From a virus, in the IMG/VR virus record IMGVR_UViG_3300007363_000015, positions 1 through 35,777 of that record: DNA of 35,777 nucleotides; one strand, given 5' to 3'. Under the pieces are notes generated by a model. That model was not told the origin of the DNA, did no database searches, and worked only from the letters and a program-made list of their open reading frames with translations. Position numbers and translations under genes: made by a program. This document shows, one piece after another, positions 1 to 7,679 of this stretch. The stretch's first letter is position 1; the number at the start of each line of letters is the position of its first letter.

Positions 1-120
1 CTGCTGAAGGATGTGGTTGCCGAGGTGTTTGTTTCGGGTGGCAATCCGAAACTGCTGGTGGTCAACAGCGGTCTGAAGCAGAAGGTGTCGAGTTTCGCTG
101 GTATCGCTGCACAGCGTTAC
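1..120. repeat. Left copy of 120-bp terminal direct repeat (circular genome overlap)
   Basis: This segment is identical, base for base, to 35658-35777. Both copies lie in the same reading frame of the major capsid gene, and joining them restores one continuous gene. The simplest reading is a circular or circularly permuted genome whose assembly was cut inside the capsid gene, leaving a fixed overlap. A true terminal repeat of the virion DNA is less likely because it would split the capsid gene. Confidence 0.97.
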
Positions 121-402
121 ATGGCCCCAGGCGACCAGCCGACGACCATCATCGGTGCTGCTGATGTCTACATGAGCGACTTTGGTACGCTGTCGGTCAC
201 CCCGGATCGCTTCATGCGTACTCGGGATGCGCTGCTGCTCGATCCAGAGTATGCCGCGATTGCGTATCTGCGTCCGTTTGCGACGAACGATCTCGCAAAG
301 ACCGGTGATGCTGAGAAGACCCAGCTTCTCGCTGAGTTCACGCTGGAGATGCGGAACGAGGCAGCTCATGGCATCGTGGCTGACTTGAATCCGGCTCTGT
401 AA
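1..402 (+). CDS. Major capsid protein, C-terminal part (SU10-like)
   Basis: This is the downstream part of the gene that begins at 35115; the reading frame is open from base 1 and ends with TAA at 402. Joined across the circle it gives a protein of about 314 residues, a normal size for a HK97-fold capsid protein of the SU10-like type. It forms the icosahedral shell. The visible part includes a hydrophobic strand ending in LLVVNSG and a stretch around MRTRDALLLDPEYAAIAYLRP, typical of the P-domain and A-domain of this family as I know it. Position after portal and scaffold supports the call. A strong terminator follows it. Confidence 0.85.
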   Translation: MLKDVVAEVFVSGGNPKLLVVNSGLKQKVSSFAGIAAQRYMAPGDQPTTIIGAADVYMSDFGTLSVTPDRFMRTRDALLLDPEYAAIAYLRPFATNDLAKTGDAEKTQLLAEFTLEMRNEAAHGIVADLNPAL

Positions 403-419
403 TCAGTAATGACTGATGG

Positions 420-450
420 GAGGGAGTGGGGAAACCTGCTCCCTCTTTTT
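420..450 (+). terminator. Rho-independent terminator after the capsid gene
   Basis: A 7-bp stem (GAGGGAG at 420-426 with CTCCCTC at 439-445), a 12-nt loop and five T residues at 446-450 form a classical intrinsic terminator 18 bp after the capsid stop codon. It would reduce transcription of the downstream tail genes relative to the capsid gene. It also overlaps the leader of the next gene. Confidence 0.8.
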
Positions 451-452
451 GC

Positions 453-761
453 ATGAAAGACTTATTCAGTATTAGCGATACACGCTACACCGTAGCGACG
501 TTGCAAGACGATCAGATTATCCTGACCACAAAGCAGGATGTGTCTGACATCGTCGAAGCAAACAAACAACAGGTCAACGCTGCAACCAAGAAGGTTGACA
601 GTGTTATGACCCATGTTGCCAGGATTCCAAACACGGTGATCGATGTCCTCAACAAGATGGGCATCATGCGTGGATTCATGGTGACAGACGAAAAACGATT
701 TAAGGCTTGGTTGAATGACCCTGATAACCGAGTCTGGAGGACTTACCCAGGAAGCGTTTAA
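453..761 (+). CDS. Small conserved phage protein, unknown function
   Basis: I do not recognise a family. The protein is about 102 residues from ATG at 453, or 111 if the GTG at 426 is used. The GTG lies inside the terminator stem and has its purine-rich stretch too close, while the ATG at 453 has no clear Shine-Dalgarno sequence, so the start is uncertain. The middle is helical and polar (VEANKQQVNAATKKVDSV), and the C-terminus has aromatic and basic residues (RFKAWLNDPDNRVWR). It sits between capsid and a glycosyltransferase, so a virion-associated role is possible but not shown. Confidence 0.6.
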   Translation: MKDLFSISDTRYTVATLQDDQIILTTKQDVSDIVEANKQQVNAATKKVDSVMTHVARIPNTVIDVLNKMGIMRGFMVTDEKRFKAWLNDPDNRVWRTYPGSV

Positions 762-769
762 GGAGGAGC

Positions 770-1486
770 ATGAAGGTTGCAATCTGTGTCCCATGTCGGG
801 ACGAGGTGATGAGCGGATTCTGTTTTGACCTAGCAAGATTGGTCGGATACGAGGCAAAACGGGGTCAGAACGAAATACAACTGTTGCAGATGCCAGGAAC
901 GCTGATCTTCACTCAGCGGGAGAAACTGGCGCAGGAAGCTCTGGAATGGGGTGCAGACCAAGTTCTGTGGATTGACTCTGATCAGCGGTTTCCTGCTGAC
1001 ACGCTGGAGATCCTCCAGGCGAGGCAAGTACCGATCTGCGGTGTTAACGCTACGACCCGCAGAGAACCGATTCTGCCGACTGCGTTGAACCTTAAGATTG
1101 AGCGAGAAATGCTCAACGGTAAGCCAGGAGAGCCGAAACAGGTCTGGCACAAGGTTGAAAGCAGGGGGAAGAAGGGTGTAGAACAGGTGACCGCGGTCGG
1201 GTTTGCGGTTACACTTGTCAACAGGGAAGTGTTTGAGAAGATCCCTAGACCGTGGTTTGATGTCATTTGGACTGATCACGGCAATGTCATCGGTGAGGAT
1301 GTCACATTCTGCGTCCGGTGCATGGAGAATGACATTCCGGTGTATGTTGACCATGAACTGTCAATGCACATCGGACACATTGGCGTCAAGACCTTTGGAT
1401 GGGATGACGTGAAACATGGCCCTAGCAACTTACGGCGACCTGAAAACAGCAGTCGCAAACTATCTCGCAAGAAGCGATCTAAGTAG
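770..1486 (+). CDS. Phage glycosyltransferase, GT-A fold, DxD type
   Basis: The 238-residue protein starts like a GT-A enzyme (KVAICVPCRDEV at residues 2-13) and carries the metal-binding D-S-D at residues 69-71 in the context LWIDSDQRF. A later segment, GEDVTFC followed by a conserved His near HIGHIG, fits the acceptor and C-terminal metal site of the fold. It would transfer a sugar from a nucleotide sugar to an unknown acceptor, such as phage DNA, a virion protein or host glycan. AAGGAGGAG lies just upstream of the ATG. The C-terminus (RKLSRKKRSK) is strongly basic. The last 71 bp overlap the next gene in another frame. Confidence 0.75.
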   Translation: MKVAICVPCRDEVMSGFCFDLARLVGYEAKRGQNEIQLLQMPGTLIFTQREKLAQEALEWGADQVLWIDSDQRFPADTLEILQARQVPICGVNATTRREPILPTALNLKIEREMLNGKPGEPKQVWHKVESRGKKGVEQVTAVGFAVTLVNREVFEKIPRPWFDVIWTDHGNVIGEDVTFCVRCMENDIPVYVDHELSMHIGHIGVKTFGWDDVKHGPSNLRRPENSSRKLSRKKRSK

Positions 1487-2036
1487 CCAGATCCCTGACT
1501 TCATCCGGCTGGCTGAGATCCGTCTGCGGAGGCAGCTTCGCATCCGAGAAATGCTGAAGCTGTCTAGCACGACGATGACCGGTGGTGATAGCACTGTCGG
1601 TCTGCCAAGCGACTTCCTCCAGATGCGGAACTTGTATCTGGATGGCAATCCTGAGATCCCTATTGGATACCTGTCTCCTGCTTCGTTCACCAGGAATGCG
1701 CGGGTGACTGAGAGTGGCAAGCCTGTTGCCTACACCATCCTGTCGAACGAGATGCAGTTTGCTCCTGTAGCGGACAGCAACTACACACTCTGGATGCTGT
1801 ATTACGCTGCTCCGGCCTTCCTGAGCGATTCTGTGTCAACGAATGTGTTTACGGATGTTTGCCCGGACTTGCTGCTCTACGGGGCGCTAACGGAGGCAGA
1901 ACCGTATCTCATGAATGATGCTCGATTGCAGACCTGGGCGGCAATGTTCCAGAGGTCGATGCAAGATCTAACGGTGTCGGATGAGCAAGCAGAGTACAGC
2001 GGCAATCCGATGGTTATGACAGTTCAAAAGAGGTAA
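1416..2036 (+). CDS. Head-tail adaptor / connector protein (SU10-like adaptor)
   Basis: The 206-residue protein has the look of podoviral adaptor proteins that dock under the portal. It has a helical N-terminus (YGDLKTAVANYLARSDLSSQIPDFIRLAEIRLRR), then a beta-rich part with GLPSDFLQMRNLYLDG and YTILSNEMQFAP, and a C-terminal helix ending in GNPMVM. This pattern (LPxDF, LYLDG, P..Y) is familiar from phage adaptor proteins. It begins inside the end of the preceding glycosyltransferase gene. Its place between capsid and tail genes supports the assignment. Confidence 0.7.
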   Translation: MALATYGDLKTAVANYLARSDLSSQIPDFIRLAEIRLRRQLRIREMLKLSSTTMTGGDSTVGLPSDFLQMRNLYLDGNPEIPIGYLSPASFTRNARVTESGKPVAYTILSNEMQFAPVADSNYTLWMLYYAAPAFLSDSVSTNVFTDVCPDLLLYGALTEAEPYLMNDARLQTWAAMFQRSMQDLTVSDEQAEYSGNPMVMTVQKR

Positions 2037-2039
2037 ATC

Positions 2040-2462
2040 ATGGCTATCACCCAAGCAATGTGTACCAGCTTTAAGACGGAGCTTCTTGGTGGTACGCACG
2101 ATCTAGACACTGATACGATCAAGATCGCGCTGTACACCTCTTCAGCGTCTCTGGATGCCGCTACAACGACCTACAGCAGCACGAATGAGGTTGCTAATGG
2201 TAACGGGTACACTACCGGAGGAAACACGCTCACAGGGGCTGCAATCTCTTCTAGCGGCACAACTGCGTTTGTAGATTTCTCAGACAGCACTTGGGCGAGT
2301 GCATCATTCACGGCAAGAGGTGCATTGATCTACAACAGCAGCAAGTCCAATCGAGCGATTGCTGTGCTGGATTTTGGTGCTGACAAAACTAGTACAAACG
2401 GCAACTTTGTTGTTCAGTTCCCGGTTGCTGATGCGTCTAACGCGATCATCAGGATTGCTTGA
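2040..2462 (+). CDS. Putative virion decoration or tail-associated protein
   Basis: This 140-residue protein is rich in Ser, Thr and Ala and appears all beta. Features include IKIALYTSSASLDAATTTYS, a GNGYTTGGNTLTG turn, and a hydrophobic C-terminus VQFPVADASNAIIRIA. Proteins with this opening (a short helix, then FKIALYTSSA and an S-T-NEV-GNGY segment) are common in the virion clusters of environmental phages, but I know of no proven function. It sits 3 bp after the adaptor and 9 bp before the fibre gene, so a structural role is inferred from context. Confidence 0.6.
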   Translation: MAITQAMCTSFKTELLGGTHDLDTDTIKIALYTSSASLDAATTTYSSTNEVANGNGYTTGGNTLTGAAISSSGTTAFVDFSDSTWASASFTARGALIYNSSKSNRAIAVLDFGADKTSTNGNFVVQFPVADASNAIIRIA

Positions 2463-2471
2463 GGGTAAGTT

Positions 2472-3998
2472 ATGCCGCTTGTCCTCAAAGATCGTGTAAA
2501 AGAAACCACGACCACCATCAGCACTGGTACTTACACGCTGGCAGGTGCTGTTACTGGCTACCAGTCGTTTTCCGTTGTTGGTGATGGCAACACGACCTAT
2601 TACACGGTCACTAATGGTACTGACTGGGAAGTTGGTATTGGGACATATACAGCGTCTGGCACGACTCTTAGCCGAGACACGATCCTCGCATCTAGTAATT
2701 CCGGAAACGCTGTCAGTTGGGGTGCTGGCAGTAAGGATGTGTTTCTGACGTATCCAGCAGAGCGTTCAGTTTATGTTGACGGGGCAGAAATTGTCCCAGC
2801 GACATCAGCGTCATACTCAGGCAACGTCACGACAATCCAGCTACGGTTCAGCAGCACACCTGGGTCTGTCCCGACTGGCGCGAGTCTGTCTGCTGGTGAG
2901 TTAGTGGTCAACACCGCTGACGGGAAGCTGTACTTCAAAGACAGCGGCGGTACGGTAAAAGTATTGTCGCAAGCGGATCAGATTGCTCCTTTGACAACCA
3001 AAGGGGATCTGCTTGTCAACAATGGAACATCCAATGTCCGTTTGCCGGTCGGAACAGATAACTATGTTTTGACTGCTGACAGTAGCACCGCAACCGGCCT
3101 TGCATGGGCTGTCGGAGGAGGTGGTATTTCTAGTGCAAACATTCAAGACTTCACTAGCGTTGGCACATCAAACTGGACTAAGCCAGCCGGGGCCAAAATG
3201 GTCTATGTGGTTGTGTTTGGTGGTGGTGGTGGTGGTGGTTCTGGTAGGAGGCGCGCTACTGCAAGCATATCTACTACTGCTTGCTTTGGCGGCGGTGGTG
3301 GCGGCCCTGGGGGGCGTACTGATCTTTTTGTCGCAGCATCATTGCTTGGGCCGACTGAAACGGTAACTGTTGGAAGTGGCGGGACAGGCGGTGCTGCAAG
3401 AACTACTGACGACACATCTGGGGCAAACGGCATCGCGGGGGACAGCTCTAGCTTTGGAAGCTGGGTTCAAGCCAGAGGCGGGAGTGGCGGGGCTGGCGGG
3501 ACAGGCGGGGCTGGCGGGGCTGGTGGAAACGGTGGAGGCAATGTCGTTGTTTATTCTACTGGGACGACACAATATACAAATACCGGAGGGGCAGGCGCAA
3601 ATGGAACAGGCGGCGCTGGATCTAGAGGATCGATTGGGGCTGGAGGCGGTGGTGGCGGTGGTGGCAATGCCATAGGATCAACAGCTCAAAGCTCCGGGGG
3701 CGCTGGAGGGTTGGGCGGGTCGATCAATTCCAGTTCAACAACGACGACTGGTGGTGGCGGGACTGCCGGGCAGCTAGGCGGTGCTGGTGGTGCTGGTGGC
3801 GCGACAACGACATATTTTTTTGGTGGTTCCGGTGGTGGTGCAGGATCATCGAATTCTGTTGGTGCTGCTGGTGCTGGTGGTGCTGGAGGATTCCCAGGTG
3901 GTGGTGGTGGCGGCGGCGGTGCTGGTGGTAGTAGCACCAACAGCGGTGCTGGTGGCAATGGCGCGGATGGGTATGTCATCGTTATCACGTTCTTCTAA
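2472..3998 (+). CDS. Tail fibre with glycine-rich C-terminal adhesin-like domain
   Basis: The 508-residue protein has a beta-rich N-terminal half (TGTYTLAGAVTGYQSFSVVGDGN, then DWEVGIGTYTASGTTLSRDTIL) that resembles the attachment part of phage fibres. The C-terminal half starts near the NWTKPAGAKMVYVVVFGG segment. From about residue 248 to the end it is almost continuous Gly-Gly-X with Ala, Ser and Thr, and it ends in GNGADGYVIVITFF. Gly-rich sandwich domains of this kind are known at the tips of T4-like adhesins such as gp38. It likely binds a host receptor. Long GGT/GGC triplet runs in the DNA could vary in length without breaking the frame. Confidence 0.8.
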   Translation: MPLVLKDRVKETTTTISTGTYTLAGAVTGYQSFSVVGDGNTTYYTVTNGTDWEVGIGTYTASGTTLSRDTILASSNSGNAVSWGAGSKDVFLTYPAERSVYVDGAEIVPATSASYSGNVTTIQLRFSSTPGSVPTGASLSAGELVVNTADGKLYFKDSGGTVKVLSQADQIAPLTTKGDLLVNNGTSNVRLPVGTDNYVLTADSSTATGLAWAVGGGGISSANIQDFTSVGTSNWTKPAGAKMVYVVVFGGGGGGGSGRRRATASISTTACFGGGGGGPGGRTDLFVAASLLGPTETVTVGSGGTGGAARTTDDTSGANGIAGDSSSFGSWVQARGGSGGAGGTGGAGGAGGNGGGNVVVYSTGTTQYTNTGGAGANGTGGAGSRGSIGAGGGGGGGGNAIGSTAQSSGGAGGLGGSINSSSTTTTGGGGTAGQLGGAGGAGGATTTYFFGGSGGGAGSSNSVGAAGAGGAGGFPGGGGGGGGAGGSSTNSGAGGNGADGYVIVITFF

Positions 3999-4006
3999 AA
4001 GTTGTC

Positions 4007-4312
4007 ATGCGAAAACAATTCTTGTTAAACCCTGATGGGTCGATCCCGCAAAACGTCAATCTTGCCGCTCTGGAAGAGGCGGGAATACCGTTGGTCATGC
4101 CGACAGAGATGCCCAGGTCAACCGGCATGATTGCGGTCGAGCAAGATCCGCAACAAGACGAGCATGGAGTCTGGAGGCAAGTGTGGACGCTTGAGCCAGC
4201 GCCCGAGCCTGTTGCGCCTGAGCCTGTGGCAAATCCGCTTGCCGCTCTGACACTTGAGCAAAAACAGGCATTGATTGCGCTACTTAACGCACAGCCTGAC
4301 ACGGCTGGATAG
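4007..4312 (+). CDS. Small protein after tail fibre, possible fibre chaperone
   Basis: The 101-residue protein follows the fibre gene by 8 bp. It begins MRKQFLLNPDGSIPQNVN and continues with IPLVMPTEMPR. A GVWRQVWTLEP segment follows, then a Pro-Ala-Glu-rich linker and a helical tail (ALTLEQKQALIALLNAQP). The gly-val-trp and trp-trailing motif resembles small proteins encoded next to tail fibres, some of which act as assembly chaperones. No catalytic motif is visible. Function is inferred from neighbourhood only. Confidence 0.55.
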   Translation: MRKQFLLNPDGSIPQNVNLAALEEAGIPLVMPTEMPRSTGMIAVEQDPQQDEHGVWRQVWTLEPAPEPVAPEPVANPLAALTLEQKQALIALLNAQPDTAG

Positions 4313-4323
4313 AAGACAGTCGA

Positions 4324-5058
4324 ATGTACGGTTTCCAGTCATTTTCGGAGTCTCCATTCTCTGCGCTTGGTGGAGACATATATGTACTGGTTACAGGAGT
4401 TACAGCTACCGCATCAGTTGGTAGTGTTGTAGTTGCTGCTAGCGCAACCGTTTTAACAACTGGCGTTTCAGCAAATACATTTATTGGTGATGTAACGGTT
4501 GCTGCTGATGCAACCGTTTTGACAACTGGCGTTTCAGCAACAGGACAAACTGGCAATGTTGTAATTGCAATAATTGTTCCTGTTACTGGAGTATCTGCAA
4601 GTACGGACGTTGGATCTGTATCAATTGCCGTTAACCAAACGGCAATTGTTTCTGGATTACAAGCAACTGGACAGATCGGACAAGTTTCTGTTACAGCTAG
4701 TGCGGTGGTATTGCCAACTGGCGTATTTGCCACAGGGCAAACTGGAACTGTTACGATCCTTGTCGTTGTCCCTGTTACGGGAGTACAAGGCACATCTGTT
4801 CTTGGAACTATTACGCTCCAGAGCAACAACTTTCTGAATGTTTCTGGTCTACAGGGGACAACACAACTAGGAACGGTTACACTGTCAGGAGTGTGGAGCA
4901 ATCCAGATGATGGAGTGAATATTTGGATTCCTGACCCTGTTGATGTTAATTCTTGGATAGATGAACCAGATAGTGACAATGATTGGATTGCTGTTGTGAG
5001 TGGGTCGAATGTTTGGACTCAACAGCCAACCGGATCTAATAACTGGACAGCACAATGA
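4324..5058 (+). CDS. Repeat-built beta-rich tail or fibre protein
   Basis: The 244-residue protein is built from about eight copies of a roughly 22-residue unit of the form TGVSAT-x3-G-x-V-x-VxA (TGVTAT, TGVSAN, TGVSAT, TGVSAS, SGLQAT, TGVFAT, TGVQGT, SGLQGT). A Trp-rich tail follows, with repeated N-x-W or D-x-W units (VNIWIPDP, VNSWIDEP, DNDWIAV, SNVWTQQP, NNWTAQ). It is probably an extended beta structure exposed on the virion. The gene is noticeably richer in A and T than its neighbours, which fits exchange of receptor-facing modules. It overlaps the start of the tail nozzle gene by 4 bp (ATGA). Confidence 0.65.
   Translation: MYGFQSFSESPFSALGGDIYVLVTGVTATASVGSVVVAASATVLTTGVSANTFIGDVTVAADATVLTTGVSATGQTGNVVIAIIVPVTGVSASTDVGSVSIAVNQTAIVSGLQATGQIGQVSVTASAVVLPTGVFATGQTGTVTILVVVPVTGVQGTSVLGTITLQSNNFLNVSGLQGTTQLGTVTLSGVWSNPDDGVNIWIPDPVDVNSWIDEPDSDNDWIAVVSGSNVWTQQPTGSNNWTAQ
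4444..4540 (+). repeat. Near-identical 31-bp direct repeats within the beta-repeat gene
   Basis: Bases 4444-4474 and 4510-4540 match at 30 of 31 positions (one A/G difference), 66 bp apart, which is exactly 22 codons. They encode the adjacent units around LTTGVSA. The high identity implies recent duplication or gene conversion of the repeat unit. Confidence 0.85.
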
Positions 5059-6476
5059 GGATTGCATTCGGTCAGTGGACACCAGATCGGCCAGGGGTTT
5101 CTGGGAACCTGACCGAGGCTAAGAACATCTACCCTACAGCATCCGGGTATGCGTCTCTCAACGGGACTGCAAACCTGTCTGATGCTGCTAGTGAGAATCT
5201 GCTGACTGTGTTTGTTGGTCGATGGGCTGGCGCTACTACCCTATTCGGTGCTGGTGCTGGCAAACTGTTTAAGTTCGATCCTGCTGATGCTGATCTGGAT
5301 GATGTTTCCAGGACTCCGACTGCTTACTCCACAACTGACTTCTGGCAGTTCACTCAGTTTGGATCTCAGGTGATCGCGTCCAACGGTGTAGACAAGCTGC
5401 AAGCCTGGAACATGGCATCCAGCACAAGGTTTGCTGACCTTGCCGCTGCTGCTCCCACAGCATCGTTTGTGACCGTTGTGCGGGACTTTGTTGTTGCTGG
5501 CAAGACTTCAACGTATCCAAACAGGGTGTTGTGGTCTGATATCAACGATGAGACAGACTGGACTCCTGGTGCTGCCAGCCAATCCGACACGCAGGACATT
5601 CCTGACGGTGGTGAGATTCGCGGTATTACCGGAGGTGAGTTTGGTGTCGTTCTGATGGAGCGCGGTATCGTCCGGATGACCTACATTGGCGCACCATTGT
5701 TCTTCCAGTTCGACAACATTGCGCGAAACGTAGGCTGCTACGAGTCTCGATCTATTGCTCAATATGGCCCGATGACGTTCTTTCTGAGCGATGACGGGTT
5801 CTTTATGACCGATGGTCAGCAGGTCAAGCCTATCGGTGCAGAGAGGGTTGATAGGTGGTTCTACGCCAACGCAGATCCGTCTCAGTTCAGCAAGATGAGT
5901 GCTGCTGTCGATCCGGTCAACAAACTGGTGATCTGGTGCTTCCGGGACATCTTCAACGTCCAGAAGCTCCTGATCTACAACTGGTCAACGGATCGTTGGT
6001 CACACGGTGATTCCGGCGCTGACTACATCTCCAGCATTGCCACTGCATCTACTACTCTGGAACAGTTGGACAACATCTCAGCTAGTCTGGATGCGCTGCC
6101 AGCCTCTCTGGATTCGCGTCTGTGGACTGGTGGCAAACTGATCCTGGGTGGTGTATCCGGGGCCAGGATTGTCACCTTTGCTGGAACTGATCTCACCGGA
6201 ACGATTAACACAGGTGACATCACCGTAGAAGGCCAGGAAACGCTCATACGGCTTGCTAGGCCACAGATCGACAACGGCAGTGCTACGGTATCAGTCGCAA
6301 GCAGAAAACGCTTAGATGGGGCTATAACCTACTCTACCGCGGTTGCTGCTGACAGCGAGAACCGTGTGAGTCTAAGATCTAGGGGGAACTACCATCGGTT
6401 GAGTATCACCCCGACAGGGAACTACGACACTGCTGTTGGGATCGATGTGGACATTGTGTCTGTTGGTGGGCGCTGA
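5055..6476 (+). CDS. Tail nozzle / stabilisation protein (P22 gp10-like)
   Basis: The 473-residue protein closely matches the size of P22 gp10. It has the character of podoviral nozzle proteins: an N-terminal beta region with NLTEAKNIYPTASGYASLNG, then VLWSDINDETDWTPG, IVRMTYIGAPLFFQFDNI and FFLSDDGFFMTDGQQVKPIG. A beta-propeller-like series of W and G blades follows. These motifs are typical of phage stabilisation proteins, which seal the portal-adaptor channel. The start ATG overlaps the preceding stop by 4 bp, and the next gene starts on its last base, so these genes are co-translated. Confidence 0.8.
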   Translation: MRIAFGQWTPDRPGVSGNLTEAKNIYPTASGYASLNGTANLSDAASENLLTVFVGRWAGATTLFGAGAGKLFKFDPADADLDDVSRTPTAYSTTDFWQFTQFGSQVIASNGVDKLQAWNMASSTRFADLAAAAPTASFVTVVRDFVVAGKTSTYPNRVLWSDINDETDWTPGAASQSDTQDIPDGGEIRGITGGEFGVVLMERGIVRMTYIGAPLFFQFDNIARNVGCYESRSIAQYGPMTFFLSDDGFFMTDGQQVKPIGAERVDRWFYANADPSQFSKMSAAVDPVNKLVIWCFRDIFNVQKLLIYNWSTDRWSHGDSGADYISSIATASTTLEQLDNISASLDALPASLDSRLWTGGKLILGGVSGARIVTFAGTDLTGTINTGDITVEGQETLIRLARPQIDNGSATVSVASRKRLDGAITYSTAVAADSENRVSLRSRGNYHRLSITPTGNYDTAVGIDVDIVSVGGR

Positions 6477-7255
6477 TGTTTCGTAGGTTGCCGCAACAGG
6501 GTGGTAGTCAGCGAGAGGTTGCTGAGATTGTCAATCGTGTGCTGGATGGCAAGATCAACAGTCTTGGCTATCTCACTCTGGCAACCGGTGACGCTACGGC
6601 AACCACGCTGTACGACGCTCGGATAAGTCCTGAGAGCTTGATTCTGCTGATGCCATCGTCTGCTGCGGCAATGGCTGATCCTGTGCCTTATGGGGCATTC
6701 CAGGACACGACTGATCAGGCTGCTGCCAACACGACAACGGCATATGCCATTACTTACAACACGACTGACTTCTCCAAGGGCATCAGTGTTGTCAGCAACT
6801 CGCAGATCACGTTTGAGACTGGTGGCGTCTATGACATACAGTTTTCCATCCAGTTTGCGAACGACGATACTCAGATCCAGGACGTAGATGTCTGGTTCCG
6901 TAAGAATGGGACTGACATTGCTGGTAGCAACAGCAAGTTTAGTGTGCCAAACAGTCATGGTGGTGTTGATGGTCACTTGATTGCCGCGCTGAACTTCTAT
7001 GTTCAGGTGGCTGCAAATGACTATGTGCAGATCATGTGGGCAACCAGTAGTACATTGGTGACGATTGAGCATCTTGCTGTCCAGACCACACCGACAAGAC
7101 CTGCGACTCCGAGTGTGATTGTGACCGCTAACAAGGTCGACGAGTCATCCACATCTGATGTGTATGCGTCTTCCATAGGATACGGTCAGGCGACGATCAG
7201 TCATTTTGCGAACTCGACTGCGGACAAGACGTATCGCTATGTCGTCCTCGGGTAG
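6476..7255 (+). CDS. Tail/head fibre-like protein with C1q-like beta domain
   Basis: The 259-residue protein has a short N-terminal helix (SQREVAEIVNRVLDGKINSLGYLTLATGDATATTLYD) that is common in small podoviral neck or tail proteins. The centre has the strand order and composition of a C1q/TNF-like jelly roll: an AYAITYNTTDFSKGISVV strand pair, then FETGGVYDIQFSIQFAN, DVWFRKNGTDIAGS and YVQIMWA. The C-terminus is Thr/Ser-rich. It probably sits on the outside of the tail and may trimerise. The start codon shares one base with the preceding stop (TGATG). Confidence 0.65.
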   Translation: MFRRLPQQGGSQREVAEIVNRVLDGKINSLGYLTLATGDATATTLYDARISPESLILLMPSSAAAMADPVPYGAFQDTTDQAAANTTTAYAITYNTTDFSKGISVVSNSQITFETGGVYDIQFSIQFANDDTQIQDVDVWFRKNGTDIAGSNSKFSVPNSHGGVDGHLIAALNFYVQVAANDYVQIMWATSSTLVTIEHLAVQTTPTRPATPSVIVTANKVDESSTSDVYASSIGYGQATISHFANSTADKTYRYVVLG

Positions 7256-7679
7256 AGTGTTTGTTGAACCGCAGAGACTGCGGGAAGTGTGGGAATTTGT
7301 TAGACCTGGACTGCTGGAGGTTAGGAGGGCAAGCAGGGATCAGTGGATACCGGAGGATGTCTATGTTGACTGTTTTGAAGGACGGTCAATGCTCTGGTTG
7401 ATGGTAGAGGACGGAAATCCTGTCGGGTTTGGAGTTTTGCAACCGATGGGTGACACTCTGCACATTTGGGCTGGTTGGGGCAAGTTTCTGATGGAAGATG
7501 GTTTCCGTCATGCCCATGAGATTGCGCTAGCGGGTGGAGTGCGTAAAATCTCATTCGACAGCAGTCGTCCGGGATGGGCGAAGATAGCCGGTAAGTATGG
7601 ATTCAAACCGGTTAAATGGATTGCAGAGGTGAAAAATGGGTTCCAGAAGCAGACCGGAAGTAACCGAAACCAGGATTGA
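7239..7679 (+). CDS. GNAT-like domain protein in the virion cluster
   Basis: From ATG 7239 the protein has 146 residues. It looks like a GNAT-type fold: an N-terminal helix (LREVWEFVRPGLLEVRR), a strand pair (GRSMLWLMVEDGNPVGFGVLQPMGDTLHIWAGWG), a helix (AHEIALAGGVRKISFDSS) and a C-terminal GWAKIAGKYGFKPVKW segment. That segment recalls the acetyl-CoA-dependent enzyme end motif of YGF followed by a strand. Similar proteins occur in podoviral virion operons, where they may be structural rather than catalytic. GTG 7257 is an alternative start. The gene overlaps both neighbours. Confidence 0.6.
   Translation: MSSSGRVFVEPQRLREVWEFVRPGLLEVRRASRDQWIPEDVYVDCFEGRSMLWLMVEDGNPVGFGVLQPMGDTLHIWAGWGKFLMEDGFRHAHEIALAGGVRKISFDSSRPGWAKIAGKYGFKPVKWIAEVKNGFQKQTGSNRNQD

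Noticed and set aside
1-120. Real direct terminal repeat of virion DNA, as in T7
   Set aside because: It lies wholly inside the capsid gene and would leave that gene split at both genome ends. An assembly overlap explains it better.
3686-3988. Long antisense frame across the glycine-rich fibre gene
   Set aside because: It is the Pro-rich mirror of GGT/GGC codons; low complexity on the sense strand removes stops on the other strand. No ribosome site.
4284-4979. 231-residue minus-strand frame across the beta-repeat gene
   Set aside because: It is antisense to a gene with clear repeats and coupling to its neighbours. Its Thr/Val/Cys repetition only mirrors the sense repeats.
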